DNA of 64,000 bases from Lactuca virosa (GCA_928212115.1 CAKMRJ010005523.1:248785347-248849346); one strand, 5' to 3'; shown: positions 32,731-45,852, numbered from the stretch's first letter. Notes: generated from the sequence alone by a model not told the origin. A program made the numbers and translations.

Positions 32731-34621
32731 CTTTGGACTTAATATATGATTCAATTTTGTCCAGACCTATCATGTAAGCATCCGAAGTCTCGTCAGATGA
32801 GACAATGGATTCGTACTTGTAACAGTCAGCGTCAATTTCATCCTCTTTTAGTTCAAGGAATAGCAATATCATCTTATGGATTTTCTTACCCATCTCACAA
32901 TCAAGATGCAATTGAGTAATATTAAAATAAAGCCTTTTTGCAATCAAACAAAAAATATTACGTTGTTTCAAAACCATCAAATTGTTTCTTTGCAAGTAAA
33001 TTAGTTCATCCCTAGACTTAGAAATATCAGACTCCAACTTTTCAATCCAAATGCATCTCTCTTCACTTTTCGAGGAAACCCTACTGAGTTGATCGGTTAA
33101 GTTAGAATTTGTTAAACAAGTTTGTTTCAAACTATCACTGATACTAGAAAATGTGAATTTTAAGTCATTTAGTTCAGTTTCGTATATGGACATAGGTATA
33201 TTGAGAGATTCAAGAATAGAGTTTACCTTGTTGATCATCTGTTTGCATTCACTGATTTGCTCAAGAACCAATCTCGCATCGAAACAACTATCATTCCCAC
33301 GTCCATTATCAGTGGCATATCCTCGCATTTGTGACACATCATTTGTCACCATGAGCAGGCCTGCGAATCTTCTTCTTTCGCAACGAAACTTCTTCCATGA
33401 GTAGGCATGCGAACATCCTTATCTTCACAATCGGTGGACTAGACTTCCACCCTGCCAAATTCATCATCAACTACGTTTTCCTGCACAATTAAAGCAGGCA
33501 TTGAGTTATCAACATTCTTTTTCTTCTTTATCTCCTCGAGCTTTTGGAGATAGTATGTCTCATCGTCTTCTCCTTCCTTCTTCTCATTCAACCTTCGCAG
33601 CATGCACTCTTTAGCTAAGTGGTTTTTGCCATGACTGTAGTTACAATCATATTCAGAGTCACCCATAAGCTTCTTCTCCTCCTTGTCCTCCTCTTTCTGA
33701 GAGCTATTCGCACTCTCCTCTTTTACGTTCTCAGAGCTATAGCTGCCCTGCCTGTTTTGATTCTTGTTCCGGTTGAAGTTCTTCTTTGCGAACCTCTTTG
33801 GGTTGGACACCATCATTGTGAACTCTTCCTTAGAAAGTTCACAATCAGAGAGCTGAAACTCCGAATCATCATCCTTAACAGACTTTTTACCCCTTAGCAA
33901 CAAGTTCCAGCTAACCCATCCCAGAAACCACTTTCCCTTCTTTCTTCACTTCATCTTCATGTGACCTTAGGATCCCAACAAGCTTAGCCAACGTGTAGTT
34001 CTTGAACTGTTCATGCGCTTTAACAGTAGAAACTACAGCCTTCCATTCAGATCTCATACCATTCTTGGACGTGACTTTTTGCTCGATAAGTTCACGTCCA
34101 ATCTTATGTTTCATCATCCTGCTGAGAAGATGATTATTGCGATTGAAATTCTGGTCTAAACTCTCTTCAGGCTTTTGCACAAAAGCTCCATACTCCGAAA
34201 GTAGCAGAGTTTGAGTAGAGTGCTCCAGATCTGCGTGAGTAGAGTATAACTCTTTGAGCCTATCCCAGATGCCTTTTGCAGTGTCACAAGAACTCACCAA
34301 ACGGAATGTGTATGGTGGCAAAGCAAATCTAATAATCCTCATCGCATATACGTTGCTAATAAGTCTATCCTTCTCATCTTGTGGAACGTCTTTAATGTCG
34401 GCTTGAGTCTTTACTTCTCTTCTGGTTGCTGTATGAAGAAATGTCCCAACTGTTATGGCTTCCCAGATTAGATAGCCATTGTCTTGTAGGCCAAGGACGT
34501 AGTCTTCAAAATGCAATACCCACACTTCATATTCACTAGGGAATAAGATAGAAATCCTTGTTGTGGATCCAATGCCGCTTGAGAGATTTATCGAGTTAAC
34601 GTGAGAATCTTCAGAATGCAT
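32731..34621 (-). pseudogene. gag: S2: SIRE-like copia gag relic
   Basis: Three consecutive minus-strand frames form one gag: 34621-33911 (capsid-like core of the UBN2 type, with IWDRLKELYSTH and LLSRMMKHKIG), 33903-33439 (acidic and basic stretches plus a knuckle) and 33352-32731 (Leu/Lys/Glu-rich, coiled-coil-like). The knuckle reads CNYSHGKNHLAKEC, with Ser replacing the second Cys. The order and the NILESLNIP / QRNIFCLIAKRLY motifs match the S1 gag (NILESFNIP, QRNIYCNSAKRLY). Frameshifts lie near 33905 and 33400. The frame is cut at 32731 by the C1 LTR edge. Confidence 0.8.
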
Positions 34622-34802
34622 GCTTGAATATCAAACAAACTTGTATGAGTCAGATGTGTAAACTAAAAATAGTTTTAGGGTAATATGAAGATCAGAGAAT
34701 AGCATCGACAATGGAGATGATGGCTAAACCAGATCCAATAAAAGCGGAAACCCTAAAAACATCTTTCAACCGAAGAGATGCGTATAGATTACACATTCTC
34801 CT

Positions 34803-34814
34803 GCTCTGATACCA
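34803..34814 (-). promoter_or_regulatory. Primer binding site of S2
   Basis: Plus-strand GCTCTGATACCA is the complement of TGGTATCAGAGC. Two bases separate it from the LTR edge at 34817, the same spacing as in S1. Confidence 0.88.
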
Positions 34815-34816
34815 AT

Positions 34817-35035
34817 TGTTAGGAATAAATCCTAGTTAAATCGATAAGATTCAAACAGCTTAAAGAATAAGAAATGATGAATGGATCAAAATATGCTTAA
34901 TGATTATAAGCCACAGCCTCAGAAGAACTCGATGAAGAATTGCTACTGTAGAGGCGTGTAGGGTTACAATATTATTTCAAAAATCGTCAATGATATACAA
35001 TGTTACCATTGGAATTCGTATCATGTGTACTCGTT
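34817..35035 (-). repeat. Partial 5' LTR of S2 (right edge uncertain)
   Basis: The LTR begins (plus view) TGTTAGGAATAAATCC next to the primer site. I cannot find a matching outer end, so 35035 is only the place where the sequence character changes. Confidence 0.45.
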
Positions 35036-35800
35036 TAAGTTTCATCAGTAAGGTCATATGGTTTACCGACCACTAACCACTAATGTGGTGGGTGTCATCT
35101 CATCATCACATCCAACCACTAAACCTATGTCATACCTATCATTAAAATACCATTCCACATCAATTTTCAATTAAACTTAAATAAAAAATACAATAAAAAC
35201 ATATTTTTTTTTAAAACTAGTTTTTTCATTCAACTAAAAGGAGACATTACATTAATTTAGATACAAATACATTAACAAAAAACGTTATGTTAAAAAAAAC
35301 ATTAAAATGCCAAACAAAAATAAAAAATTACTCCCTATTCCAATATTTCACTCAAATGGATTCTTTCATTGTAAGAAAAATCTCTAAATCTCCGTCCCTA
35401 TCGTCGCTCGCTTTCATTTTCAATATCCCCAAATCGTTTTTTTGTTTGCGCTTCTAGCATTTTTTGTTCCACCCGACTCATCATCATGACATTGCTCTCT
35501 TGTAGGTAGATATATCGATTAAATTTTCTCCAAAATGATCGATAATGCTAGATCCCGAGCCGATGAAGCCGCTTTCTATGGTTTATTAATTCCTATCGGC
35601 CGATGAAGAGGTTGCTCATTTTCAAGATCTACCGAATCATCATCGATATAGATGTGTGTTCGCCCATCCGATTGTTGCGAAGTGTAACATACCAAAAATA
35701 CCGATAATTTTTTTTTTCAAACATCAAATCACACAAGAATTGTTCCAAAATCCATCATAGTAAAATGTTTCACAATCATTAGAGTAAAACCATAGTAATC
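35036..35800. other. Unassigned AT-rich DNA, possible Harbinger-related relic
   Basis: On the minus strand, about 35640-35400, short frames read ENEQPLHRPIGINK and then SRVEQKMLEAQTKKRFGDI. This resembles the charged C-terminal part with an RPIG motif found in trihelix/NAM-like proteins that often accompany PIF/Harbinger transposases in plants. There are several stops, and no transposase or terminal inverted repeats are seen. This is a family impression from memory. Confidence 0.25.
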
Positions 35801-36118
35801 AGTGAGGTTTTTAAGCCCGTGCGTTGCGACGGGAGTTTAAGCAATAATTTGTGTTAAAAGTACATTGTTATAAACGTAAAAACCCACTAATGGACATTTA
35901 TTGCAAATCTAATGAAAGTACATTGCTACAAATGGCAAAGCAGTGATAATTATAAAATACATGTTCACATAGATGCACTAATACACCCATATACAATTGG
36001 GAAGCTTTTTCAATTTAAAAATGTTCTAACACGAAAAAAAGTACAATTCTCTTTAAATAGTCCATATATACCCAAGAAATTACAAAAAAATTATAAGATA
36101 TATAAATTTAACTAATAA
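35801..36118. other. Left flank of the triplicated region
   Basis: It contains CCCGTGCGTTGCGACGGG (about 35816-35834), a small GC-rich hairpin standing out from AT-rich surroundings. Otherwise nothing is recognised. It is unique, whereas the sequence from about 36119 onward is present three times. Confidence 0.4.
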
Positions 36119-36499
36119 ATAATAGCAACACACTTTCATTACTTTGTTTATTGTAGAACCTTAACTCGTTTCTCTCTATTACAACCTTGAAATTTCAACT
36201 TTTTTTCGAAGTACCGGAAAGGATGAAAATAGGACGTTATAATAAACAAATTAAGGACAATACATTTAAATTTCATTGTTTTTATTCCGAATATATTTTA
36301 TAAAAATTAATAGTGAAAACCAGGTTGTAATTTGTATGGACCAAAAGTTGGAGCTTATTACTATATGCATACTGTCATAAAATGAGCACTAAACATTGAT
36401 GAGCGTCTGGTTTTAGGATTTGTCGAAAAGTGAAACCTTAGAACATTCTTCTTTTACAACTTCGGTATTTCGAAGGCCCGTTTCTCATTAGGTCTTCAG

Positions 36500-37740
36500 T
36501 CACACACCCTTGTCTTTGAACCGTTCTAAATCATTGGGCATTCTTAATAGCCAGTTAGCACCCCGAAGATATTTACCTTCCAAAAAAGAACACAATTTTT
36601 TGAAGCCTACATAAGAGATTAGTTATATCAAATCAAAAATAGAAAATCTTGTATCCATGGTTGTTTACCTCAATAACCATGTGAACATGGATATATCAAA
36701 TTTCACCAGCTTTGTCTAGTCTCATCTTGTATTCATGGGTGTAACTTAGAATATCCTCCGTGCCACGCCAACCGAATCTGATGCACAAAACAAGTTATAA
36801 TTTTTCTTGTTGGATTGTTTAAAAGTACTATATTTTTCAAAAGCTAGACTTATATCGATAATCAAAAAAATAGATTAAACAATAGATTAGACAGAGATTA
36901 GAGTAAAACATTAAAAATTCTTATATTGGTTTGAATTTCTTTTAAATAACAATAGTTGGAGAGCATCTGTTCATATATATCAATTGGGAAATAGTCATTA
37001 TCGACAGTCTGATACAATCTTGGCAGATGTAGGTTTTGTTTTCTGTCATATCAAAGTATGTTCTCTAATACGCTAAAAGTACCAACAAAGTACCAAAGTA
37101 GGATGTTATTTTACAGATAAAAGAATCGACCAAAATACCACAGGAACCATGTCTGTAATTCACATATTAAACATTTTATGCATTCTAACAATCAGTCAAA
37201 TACCACAGCCACCATTTCTATAATTTACTCTTTTCTATATTTCTTGTTTCGAATTATCTTGGTTTTAAACTGTAGTGAGTTTTTGAAACAACAGGTTATA
37301 TTTAATGTTAATAAAGTGTAGAATCAAGGGAAAATTAACATCATATGCTTTATTAAATTTTTAACATCAAAACACCTTATTTTGGTGAGATTTCAAACTA
37401 ATATGTTATTTTTAAAGATTTAAGTACTTTGATAACAAGTCAAAATATGATGCTATTTACTGTGTCTTTTTTTACTAAATATAGAAGGATTTAGAAGAGA
37501 AAGCAAGAGAAATTAAACTTCCCCTTGAAGTCCCAACTTTTTACAAATTTGTCTTTATATATCTTTTTCTTCCATTTCATCAAGTGTGACATAATTAACA
37601 ATTTTCTCAAATATTTTATATTTATGATACTATTTCTTTTCAAACAACAGTTAATGGGGGAAAAAAGAAACATGGTCTTACCCTTTTAATGGTAGAGCAG
37701 ATTCCCACACCTGAGGGTTAGCATCTTTGTCCTTGCATAT
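36500..37740 (-). pseudogene. 3' exons of an unidentified host gene, copy A
   Basis: Three minus-strand exons join in phase: 37740-37682 (59 bp, ICKDKDANPQVWESALPLK), 36777-36707 (71 bp, GFGWRGTEDILSYTHEYK) and 36606-36500 (107 bp, ending PNDLERFKDKGV-stop). Donors are GTAAGA and GTGAAA; acceptors are TTTAAAG, GCATCAG and TATGTAG. Leftover bases complete codons exactly at both joints (GG+A, G+GC). The product is not recognised. The last exon encodes a Leu/Arg-rich tail. Upstream exons are not left of S1 and should lie beyond 64000. S1 sits in the intron before the first listed exon, in antisense. Whether this copy is transcribed is unknown. Confidence 0.7.
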
Positions 37741-37881
37741 CTTTAAAAATCAAAAAAAGAAAAAAATTAACATCAAATTTTTTCAAAGATAAAACATGTA
37801 CATGTTGCTAATATCATATTTGCATACTTAGATTCTAAAAACACTATCAGTTACCAAGAGTAATCAAACCATGATCCAAAT

Positions 37882-38203
37882 TGTTAGGGTCGAAGTATTG
37901 TAATTAGTGGAAGTATGTGTTGGTGTCTTCGAACATTTATGTAATGTATTTTACTAAGGCATTGTATTCGAAACTTAATGTTTAGTCCTTAGTATATTTT
38001 TTGTACGCTTTTCTCTCCTATAAATAGGAGTGTTTACTTGAGTCTTAGTAACGAAGTCTTTACAAAATATTCACTTGTACTCTGTAAATCTTGAAAGCGT
38101 AATAGAGCCAAACATATCATATTTACATTCTGTGTTCAAATCTCGCAATCCTATCTTGAATTCATACTCTGATTAATTCAATACTCGATTCTTTGTTTCA
38201 TCA
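37882..38203 (+). repeat. S1 5' LTR, copy A (322 bp)
   Basis: It starts TGTTAGGGTCGAAG and ends TTTGTTTCATCA, with the primer site (38206-38217) two bases on. It contains CTCCTATAAATAGGAG, a TATA box within a near-palindrome (38015-38030). It is short compared with typical SIRE LTRs. Copy A has a mutated primer site (TATCATAGC instead of TATCAGAGC). Confidence 0.8.
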
Positions 38204-38205
38204 AT

Positions 38206-38217
38206 TGGTATCATAGC
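38206..38217 (+). promoter_or_regulatory. Primer binding site of S1 copy A (one mismatch)
   Basis: TGGTATCATAGC has one mismatch to the tRNA-Met complement. Copies B (45855) and C (53491) have the perfect site. Confidence 0.85.
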
Positions 38218-38459
38218 AGGAATCATATCTCTGATCTGATTTTCACATTGTTGAAAAGGTTTTTGAATCAACTTTTTGATTCAAAAGTTTCCGCACTTTT
38301 TGAAAGTGAAAAATTGTCTAGATCTTAGTCTGTGATTCGATTTTGCACTTAATTCATTGAATCGAGTGTTCTAATAGTGATTTTGAATTGAATCATATAG
38401 TTTGTTGTCAAATTCTCAAAGTTTCTTCAAAAATTCTCAAGGATTTATTCCGTACATCA

Positions 38460-41400
38460 ATGGCGTCTTTCAATCTAAATTCCATGACTTCATTTTCTCA
38501 TCTTCTAGGATCATCCACCAAAATTCCTATGCTCATCCCTTAGTATTACGATCAATGGGCTGATCGTATGCAGGATTATCTCAATGGATTGGATGAAGAA
38601 CTGTGGAATTGCATTTCGGGCAATCTCAATCCACCATCGAATGTCCAACCAATTGGATCATCTTCTGGAAATTCTGAAGTTGAGAATCAAACTGATCGTC
38701 TGAAAAAGTTGGAGAAGAGGTGTGTAAGAGAGCTAAGAGGAGCTTTGCCTCCAGTTGTTTACAACTATGTAAGGAGTTGTACAACTGCAAAGGAAATCTT
38801 GAACAATCTCAAGGAGAAATTTCAGGGAAGTGAGAAGACAAAAGTTAACCCTGTGAAGCAATGTTTAGTGGAACTGAAGGACTTCAGACAGAAAGATGGT
38901 GAAACTATTGAAGTTTATACGATCGTCTTAATGAATTGATCTATTGATGCAATCGATATGGTATCACCAGATCAGCCATGGAGTTTAATCTAATTTTTGT
39001 TATGGGACTTCGAAAGGAGTGGCGTAGTGTGAGCATGATGGTTAAGAATCAACAGAGCTTTGATACGTCAACTTTGAATGACTTGTACAATCAACTGAAG
39101 ACTCATGAAAGCGAAGTGAACGAAATAGCTGAAGAATCGAAGTTAAGTTTAGGAGGTCCACTAGCTTTGGTCTCGAATATCTCTGAAAACGAAGCTGAGA
39201 AAGACGTTTCGGATGAAGACGAAGGGTTCATCATGAACTCAGATGATGAGGCAATTGCTTTTTATTCAAACAATCGTGTGAAAAAGTTCTTCAAAAAGCC
39301 TTTCAATCCGAAGGCAAAGTCATCTGAGACAAAAGGGAACTTTTTAAGTAAAAGTGTTGGGGAAGAAAAGAAGAAGGATGAGATGAAAGATACGAAGGTT
39401 GTTGAGGGAAAGACTGAGAAGAAGTTAAAGGGAGATGCTGGGCTTGATTGTCATTATTGTAACGGTGCTAATCACCTTGCGAATGACTGTATGCTTCGAA
39501 AGAAGGATGAAAGAAAGAATAAGGTCAAGGATGAGGCGTACTATGCTGAGAAGTTGGAGGTGGTTCGTGCTAAAGCCAAAAATTTGTCTCTGGTTGCAAA
39601 GGGTGCGAATGAGGATGAAGAAGGTACTTATCAAATCTAGTCATCTGGATCAGATGATGAGGAGATGCGAAATCCAACCCACGGAGCAATGTTTGCAAAA
39701 ATGGAGGAAGAATCAGAGGAGGAGGCATACGAAGTGCATGGAAGATGCTTCGTATCAAATGCTGCTGACAAATCTCCGATGACCACAAAGGTACGAAATA
39801 TTCTTGAATCTTTCAATATTCCAGTACATGCTTATAATTCTGAATTAGTATCTTTCGATGAAACTGTTACTTATTTTGATTCGATTGTGGTATCTGCTAG
39901 CAATGAGGCTAAGAAGCTGTCTATGCAGTTGCTAGAGACACAGAAGAAATCAGATTCGAAAATCACTAAGATAGATTGTTTAGAACTTCAAATAACTAAT
40001 ATCATGGTTGATAGGGATAATTTGTCTAGTGATAATAAACTGTTGTTAGCCCAGAGGAACATTTTACTGTAATTCGGCTAAAAGATTGTATGGGAAATTA
40101 ACTGAACTTCATCATTCATGCGAAATCAGTAAAGAACAACATAGAAAATTGCTCCCGTTTTTAGCTTATGAAAGAGCTAAGGTAGATAACATTTCGTATG
40201 ACTGTGAAAAGGAATAGCTGATTTTAACAATGTTCCGAATGATAAGTATAGATATGGAATAGTCAAAGTTGATGAATGTCTTGATACGAATGAATTAGTT
40301 AACATTGTGAATGATACTTTGACTAGATCTAAACAAATTCAAATTTTGAAAAAGACTGAGAATTCAATGTCTGATTCTCAGTCTAATTTTGCTAATATTA
40401 AAGATAATTCTGATAATATTAGTGAAATTAGTGAGCTTGAAGATGTTGATTGTTATCAGTTGTCTATTGTTAATGTTGCTTCAACATCTAAAGGGAAAGA
40501 AAAATATAAGGATTTGATGGTTGAAAATGAAACTGATATACCCTCAACTTCGAAAGTTTGTAATATGAACTTCGTGGATCTCAAAGATTGCCAAACTGAT
40601 GTAGAGAAAATTTCGAAAGAAAAGGCATCTTCAAAGGAAGGAGAAATTCCACGAATAGTTGTTGATCAAGTGTATGGAGATACACAAAAGTTCGAAAAAG
40701 TATTGAATGAAAAAGGTGAACATTATCTTGAAACGAATACAGTGGTTTATCCAAATTTTAAATGCACAGATGATGTCATTTTTCCAAATCAAGTTTTCGT
40801 AACTACTGGAAATGTTGAGAATATCAAACCAGAATTAAAGAAGTTGGTTGAGGAGGATTATTCAAAAACAACTGAAGAAGGTTTTTTAGCCAATCAAAGC
40901 GTAGTTGAAAACAATTTAACAAAGAATTCGTATGTTTTTCAACGTCAAAAAACCACAAAGAAAATGGGTTGAAAAATCCAAAATTGAAAAAGAGAATTCA
41001 AAACTGATTGAAAAAGAAAATGAAAAAGTTGTCAAACTAAACTCTAAGGTATTTAAAGATCAAATTGACAAATTTTCAAAGGAAAACAACATTTCAAAAA
41101 GACAAGCAAGAAAGAAAATATTTTGGCAAAATGTTGAGTCTCAAAAGATGTCTGAATCGCAATCAATCAAAAATGTTTTCAAAGCTAAAAATTCCTCTTT
41201 TTCAAAAAAAACCCAACATTCATCTCAATCAAATCATACAAGGTCTGAAGTGAAAAAGCAACCAAAGTTTTCGAAAGTTTCTGCAACTAACAAATCAAAG
41301 ACTTTTTCAAATAAATCTAATACAAATCAACAAGTCTTTCAACAACAACATTTTAAATCAACAGTTGATTCATCCTATGCTTACTCTTTTGTAACAAATC

Positions 41401-41891
41401 CCAAAGTTGATTTTGTACCTCAAAAGCCAAATTTTCCTAATCACACGAGAAAGAAAACTATGAAAACGTCTCGGGAAAAAGGATTGACTTCAAGAAAGAA
41501 CATTGATCATTGGCTTGAAGGAAAAGGAAAAATGTATCAGTCGAATACATATTCAAAAGAGCAAATTCATGAAGCATATGCAAAATATGTGAATACTTCT
41601 TCGAATGAAAGCTCATCATCAAAGGATTCGAACATCTCGGTCAAAGCTTGGAGACCAGTCACAAAAGCGAAGATAGTTCAGTCACAAACTCTAAATGCGA
41701 AGGGTAATGTTAGTGAACATTCGAAACCATCAAACACCTATGTTTCGGTTCCTTTAGATGATGAAGTAAACTTAATTGATAGTCTCAAAACCAAAGTTTG
41801 TGATTGGGTTAAAAGTTCTTCATTACATTCGAAATTGAAATCTAATTTCCAAGGACCTAAAAAGCCTTGGGTACCTAAATTTTTCCATTAA
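38460..41891 (+). pseudogene. gag: S1 gag, copy A (SIRE/Maximus-like, long gag)
   Basis: The ATG at 38460 (MASFNLNSMTSFSHLLG) is closed by TAG at codon 28 (38541-38543); the frame continues YYDQWADRMQDYLNGLDEEL. A capsid-like core runs to about 39120. A CCHC knuckle CHYCNGANHLANDC follows at 39449-39490, and then a region of about 800 residues of charged, Lys/Ser/Asn-rich and coiled-coil-like sequence to GPKKPWVPKFFH and TAA (41889-41891). The lesions shared with B and C are the TAG, a frameshift near 38917 and one near 40960. Private to A are TAG 39638-39640 and frameshifts near 40067 and 40211. Gag would build the particle. Confidence 0.85.
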
Positions 41892-43773
41892 TTTCAGGTA
41901 TTGTGTGACGAGCAATATGATAACAAGTGGTATATTGATAGTGGTTGCTCTCGTCACATGATTGGGAAGAAGGAGAATTTAAGAGATTTTCGAAGTCTCA
42001 AAAATGCTGGAGTAGTAAAGTTTTGGGAACAATCAGAAGTGTCAAGTCAAAGGATATGGGAAAATCACAAATGGACAATTCACAGTGAATCGTGTTACAT
42101 ATGTTGAAGGTCTTCAACATAACTTGATTAGTGTTTCTCAACTTGTTGTGGGCACTGGCAATCAAGTTCTTTTCAACGAAGAAGGAAGTGTTATTTTGAA
42201 TGTTAACACAAACGAAATATTACTGAAATCTAAAAGGAAAGGTGACATGTTCACTCTGGACATCAATCCAATTGTAGGAAAACCAGCTGTATGCCTTCTT
42301 TCGAAAGCTACATCAGATTTAAGTTGGTTATGGCATCGAAGACTTTCACATCTCAACTTTCGAAACCTAAATAAACTTGTGGTACAAGATCTGGTAAGAG
42401 GTTTACCTGTACTTAAATTTGACAATGATTCTTTATGTGCATCTTGTGAAGTTGGCAAGCAACATAAACAAGGTCATCAAATCATAATTGATTCGAAAAT
42501 TGTTGCACCTCTGGAGTTGTTACATATTGATTTGTGTGGTCCTTCGACTGTTTCAACTCTCAACAATAAACGGTACATTTTAGTTATTGTTGATGATTTT
42601 TCTAGATTTACGTGGGTTTATTTTCTCAGGCTCAAATCCGAAGTTGCACAAATTATGATTGACTTTATCAAAAAGATGGAAACCACGTTGAAGACTGTTC
42701 GAAAAATCAAGAGTGATCATGGAACTGAATTTAAGAACAATGTTCTTGATTCATTTTTGGTGGACAAAGGAATTTCGCATAATTTTTCATCTCCATATAC
42801 ACCACAACAAAATGGTGTTGTAGAACGAAGGAATCTCTCACTATGCGAAGCAATAAGAACCATGTTGGCATATGCGAATTTACCTCAATATATTTGGGCG
42901 GAAGCTGTTTCAACCGCATGTTTCACTCAAAACAGATCATTCATTCATCGTCGTTTTAATATTACACCATACGAAATTCTGAATAATCGTAAACCTAATG
43001 TGAAAAATTCTTTCATGTTTTCGGATGTAGGTGCTTTGTTATGAATCTCAAGGATCATCTTTCGAAATTTCAAGAAAAAGTTGATGAAGGGATTTTCCTT
43101 GGATATTCGCACAATTTTGCCGCATATCGTGTGTTAAATAAGCGGACACGAAAAGTGGAAGAAACTTTCAATCTAACATTCGATGATTACTATCTTAAAC
43201 AAAATAATCATAAATTTGCAATTCATCCAATTTTACAAGAAACACAAGTTGAAACAGAATCTTTACAAATGGATGATATTGATTATGATTTGATATTTGG
43301 AATTTCAGATAATGCAGTCGATGCTGAAATTCATGCTCCTGATAATCAAATACCTGAATTTACGAAACTTACTGATGACACAACATCAAATCCTCAAGAA
43401 GGCGAAAGTACGAAAAATAATCCAGTGGAGGGGAGCACTTGGATTCGAATACTTTAAATGATGAAGAGCATTCTTTCGAGGGGGAGAAAGAACGATTGAA
43501 TGCTGATGTTGAGGAGGAGCATGTTGTTGAGGGGGAGCTTACTGTTGAGGGGGAGCATAATGTTGATGATACTTGTTCAATTGCAGGCTCAGAAAATGAT
43601 GAAATATACGAAGATACACCTTTGGAATTTGATCCAGCATATCCACCAATGGAAAAATGGACAAGAGATCATCCGAAGGATCAAGTTATTGGGAATCCAC
43701 AAGAGGGAGTTTTGACAAGAGCTCAAATTCGTGCAAAGAATGAGGTATTGAATACTCATCAAGAATTTTGCAT
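41892..43773 (+). pseudogene. pol: S1 protease-integrase, copy A
   Basis: After the gag TAA the same frame gives the copia protease signature KWYIDSGCSRHMIGKKE (41925-41975). Then come the pre-integrase zinc region (HRRLSHLNFRN ... CASCEVGKQHK) and the integrase core with catalytic residues in HIDLCGPS, KSDHGTEF and QQNGVVERRN. Then GYSHNFAAYRVLN and an acidic hinge follow. Frameshifts lie near 42020 and 43010 and a shared one near 43440; AAG is deleted near 42692. The sequence stops at HQEFC, where unit B begins, so RT and RNase H are absent. Confidence 0.87.
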
Positions 43774-44156
43774 ATAAATAGCAACACACTTTCATTACTT
43801 TGTTTATTGTAGAACCTTAACTCGTTTCTCTCTATTACAACCTTGAAATTTCAACTTTTTTTCGAAGTACCGGAAAGGATGAAAATAGGACGTTAATAAA
43901 CAATTAAGGAAGGACAATACATTAAATTTCATTGTTTTTATTCCGAATATATTTTATAAAAATTAATAGTGAAAACCAGGTTTGTAATTTGTATGGACCA
44001 AAAGTTGGAGCTTATTACTATATGCATACTGTCATAAAATGAGCACTAAACATTGATGAGCGTCTGGTTTTAGGATTTGTCGAAAAGTAAAACCTTAGAA
44101 CATTCTTCTTTTATAACTTCGGTATTTCGAAGGCCCGTTTCTCATTAGGTCTTCAG

Positions 44157-45392
44157 TCACACACCCTTGTCTTTGAACCGTTCTAAATCATTGGGCATTC
44201 TTAATAGCCAGTTAGCACCCCGAAGATATTTACCTTCCAAAAAAGAACACAATTTTTTGAAGACTACATAAGAGATTAGTTATATCAAATCAAAAATAGA
44301 AAATCTTGTATCCATGGTTGTTTACCTCAATAACCATGTGAACATGGATATCTAAAATTTCACCAGCTTTGTCTAGTCTCATCGTATTCATGGTGTAACT
44401 TAGAATATCCTCCGTGCCACACCAACCGAATCTGATGCACAAAACAAGTTATAATTTTTCTTGTTGGATTGTTTAAAAGTACTATATTTTTCAAAAGCTA
44501 GACTTATATCGATAATCAAAAAAATAGATTAAACAATAGATTAGACAGAGATTAGAGTAAAACATTAAAAATTCTTATATTGGTTTGAATTTCTTTTAAA
44601 TAACAATAGTTGGAGAGCATCTGTTCATATATATCAATTGGGAAATAGTCATTATCGACAGTCTGATACAATCTTGGCAGATGTAGGTTTTGTTTTCTGT
44701 CATATCAAAGTATGTTCTCTAATAAGCTAAAAGTACCAAAAAAGTACCAAAGTAGGATGTTATTTTACAGATAAAAGAATCGACCAAAATACCACAGGAA
44801 CCATGTCTGTAATTCACAGATTAAACATTTTATGCATTCTAACAATCAGTCAAATACCACAGCCACCATTTCTATAATTTACTCTTTTCTATATTTCTTG
44901 TTTCGAATTATCTTGGTTTTAAATTGTAGTGAGTTTTAAACAACAGGTATATTTAATGTTAATAAAGTGTGGGAATCAAGGGAAAATTAACATCATATGC
45001 TTTATTAAATTTTAACATCAAAACACCTTATTTTGGTGAGATTTCAAACTAATATGTTATTTTTTAAAGATTTAAGTACTTTTGATAACAAGTCAAAATG
45101 GATGCTATTTACTGTGTCTTTTTTTAACTAATATAGAAGGATTTAGAAGAGAAGCAAGATAAATTAAACTTCCCCTTGAAGTCCCAACTTTTTACAAATT
45201 TGTCTTTATATATCTTTTTCTTCCATTTCATCAAGTGTGACATAATTAACAATTTTCTCAAATATTTTATATTTATGATACTATTTCTTTTCAAACAACA
45301 GTTAATGGGGGAAAAAGGAAACATTGGTCTTACCCTTTTAATGGTAGAGCAGATTCCCACACCTGAGGGTTGCAGCTTTTGTCCTTGCATAT
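44157..45392 (-). pseudogene. 3' exons of the host gene, copy B
   Basis: The same three exons at 45392-45334, 44431-44364 and 44263-44157. The middle exon is 3 bp shorter by scattered deletions, which keeps the frame but changes THEYK to a MNT-like sequence. The first exon differs from A and C in a few bases (DKSCN instead of DKDAN). The last exon begins T instead of G after the acceptor. This is the most altered copy. Confidence 0.65.
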
Positions 45393-45534
45393 CTTTAAAA
45401 ATCAAAAAAAGAAAAAAATTTTACATCAAATTTTTTCAAAGATAAAACATGTACATGTTGCTAATATCATATTTGCATACTTAGATTCTAAAAACACTAT
45501 CAGTTACCAAGAGTAATCAAACCATGATCCAAAT

Positions 45535-45852
45535 TGTTAGGGTCGAAGTATTGTAATTATTGGAAGTAGTGTTGGTGTCTTCGAACATTTATGTAATGTA
45601 TTTTACTAAGGCATTGTATTCGAAACTTAATGTTTAGTCCTTAGTATATTTTTTGTACGCTTTTCTCTCCTATAAATAGGAGTGTTTACTGGAGTCTTAG
45701 TAACGAAGTCTTTACAAAATATTCACTTGTACTCTGTAAATCTTGAAAGCGTAATAGAGCCAAACAATCATATTTACATCTGTGTTCAAATCTCGCAATC
45801 CTATCTTGAATTCATACTCTGATAATTCAATACTCCAGTCTTTGTTTCATCA
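45535..45852 (+). repeat. S1 5' LTR, copy B (318 bp)
   Basis: Same ends as copy A, with a few small deletions. The primer site TGGTATCAGAGC at 45855-45866 is intact. TATA palindrome at 45667-45682. Confidence 0.8.

Larger units (their letters stand above)
36119..43776 (+). repeat. Unit A of a 7.65-kb tandem triplication
   Basis: It starts ATAATAGCAACACACTTTC and ends in TTTTGCAT inside S1 pol. It contains host gene 3' exons (minus strand), S1 5' LTR, gag, protease and integrase. The homologous span is about 7653 bp, against 7628 in B and 7675 in C. Ancestral lesions are shared with B and C. Private lesions include TAG at 39638 and single-base changes near 40067, 40211, 42020 and 43010. Confidence 0.93.

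Noticed and set aside
35816..35834. CCCGTGCGTTGCGACGGG hairpin as a Helitron end
   Set aside because: No CTRR end at the right distance and no partner 5' end were found; kept only as a remark.
36940..37030. Possible extra host exon (minus strand frame of about 34 codons)
   Set aside because: It has no convincing donor and is not needed: exons on both sides already join in exact phase, so this is intron.
39425..39788. Minus-strand and shifted-frame ORFs in S1 gag (and equivalents in B and C)
   Set aside because: Shadows of gag with low-complexity codons; the gag frame contains the zinc knuckle.
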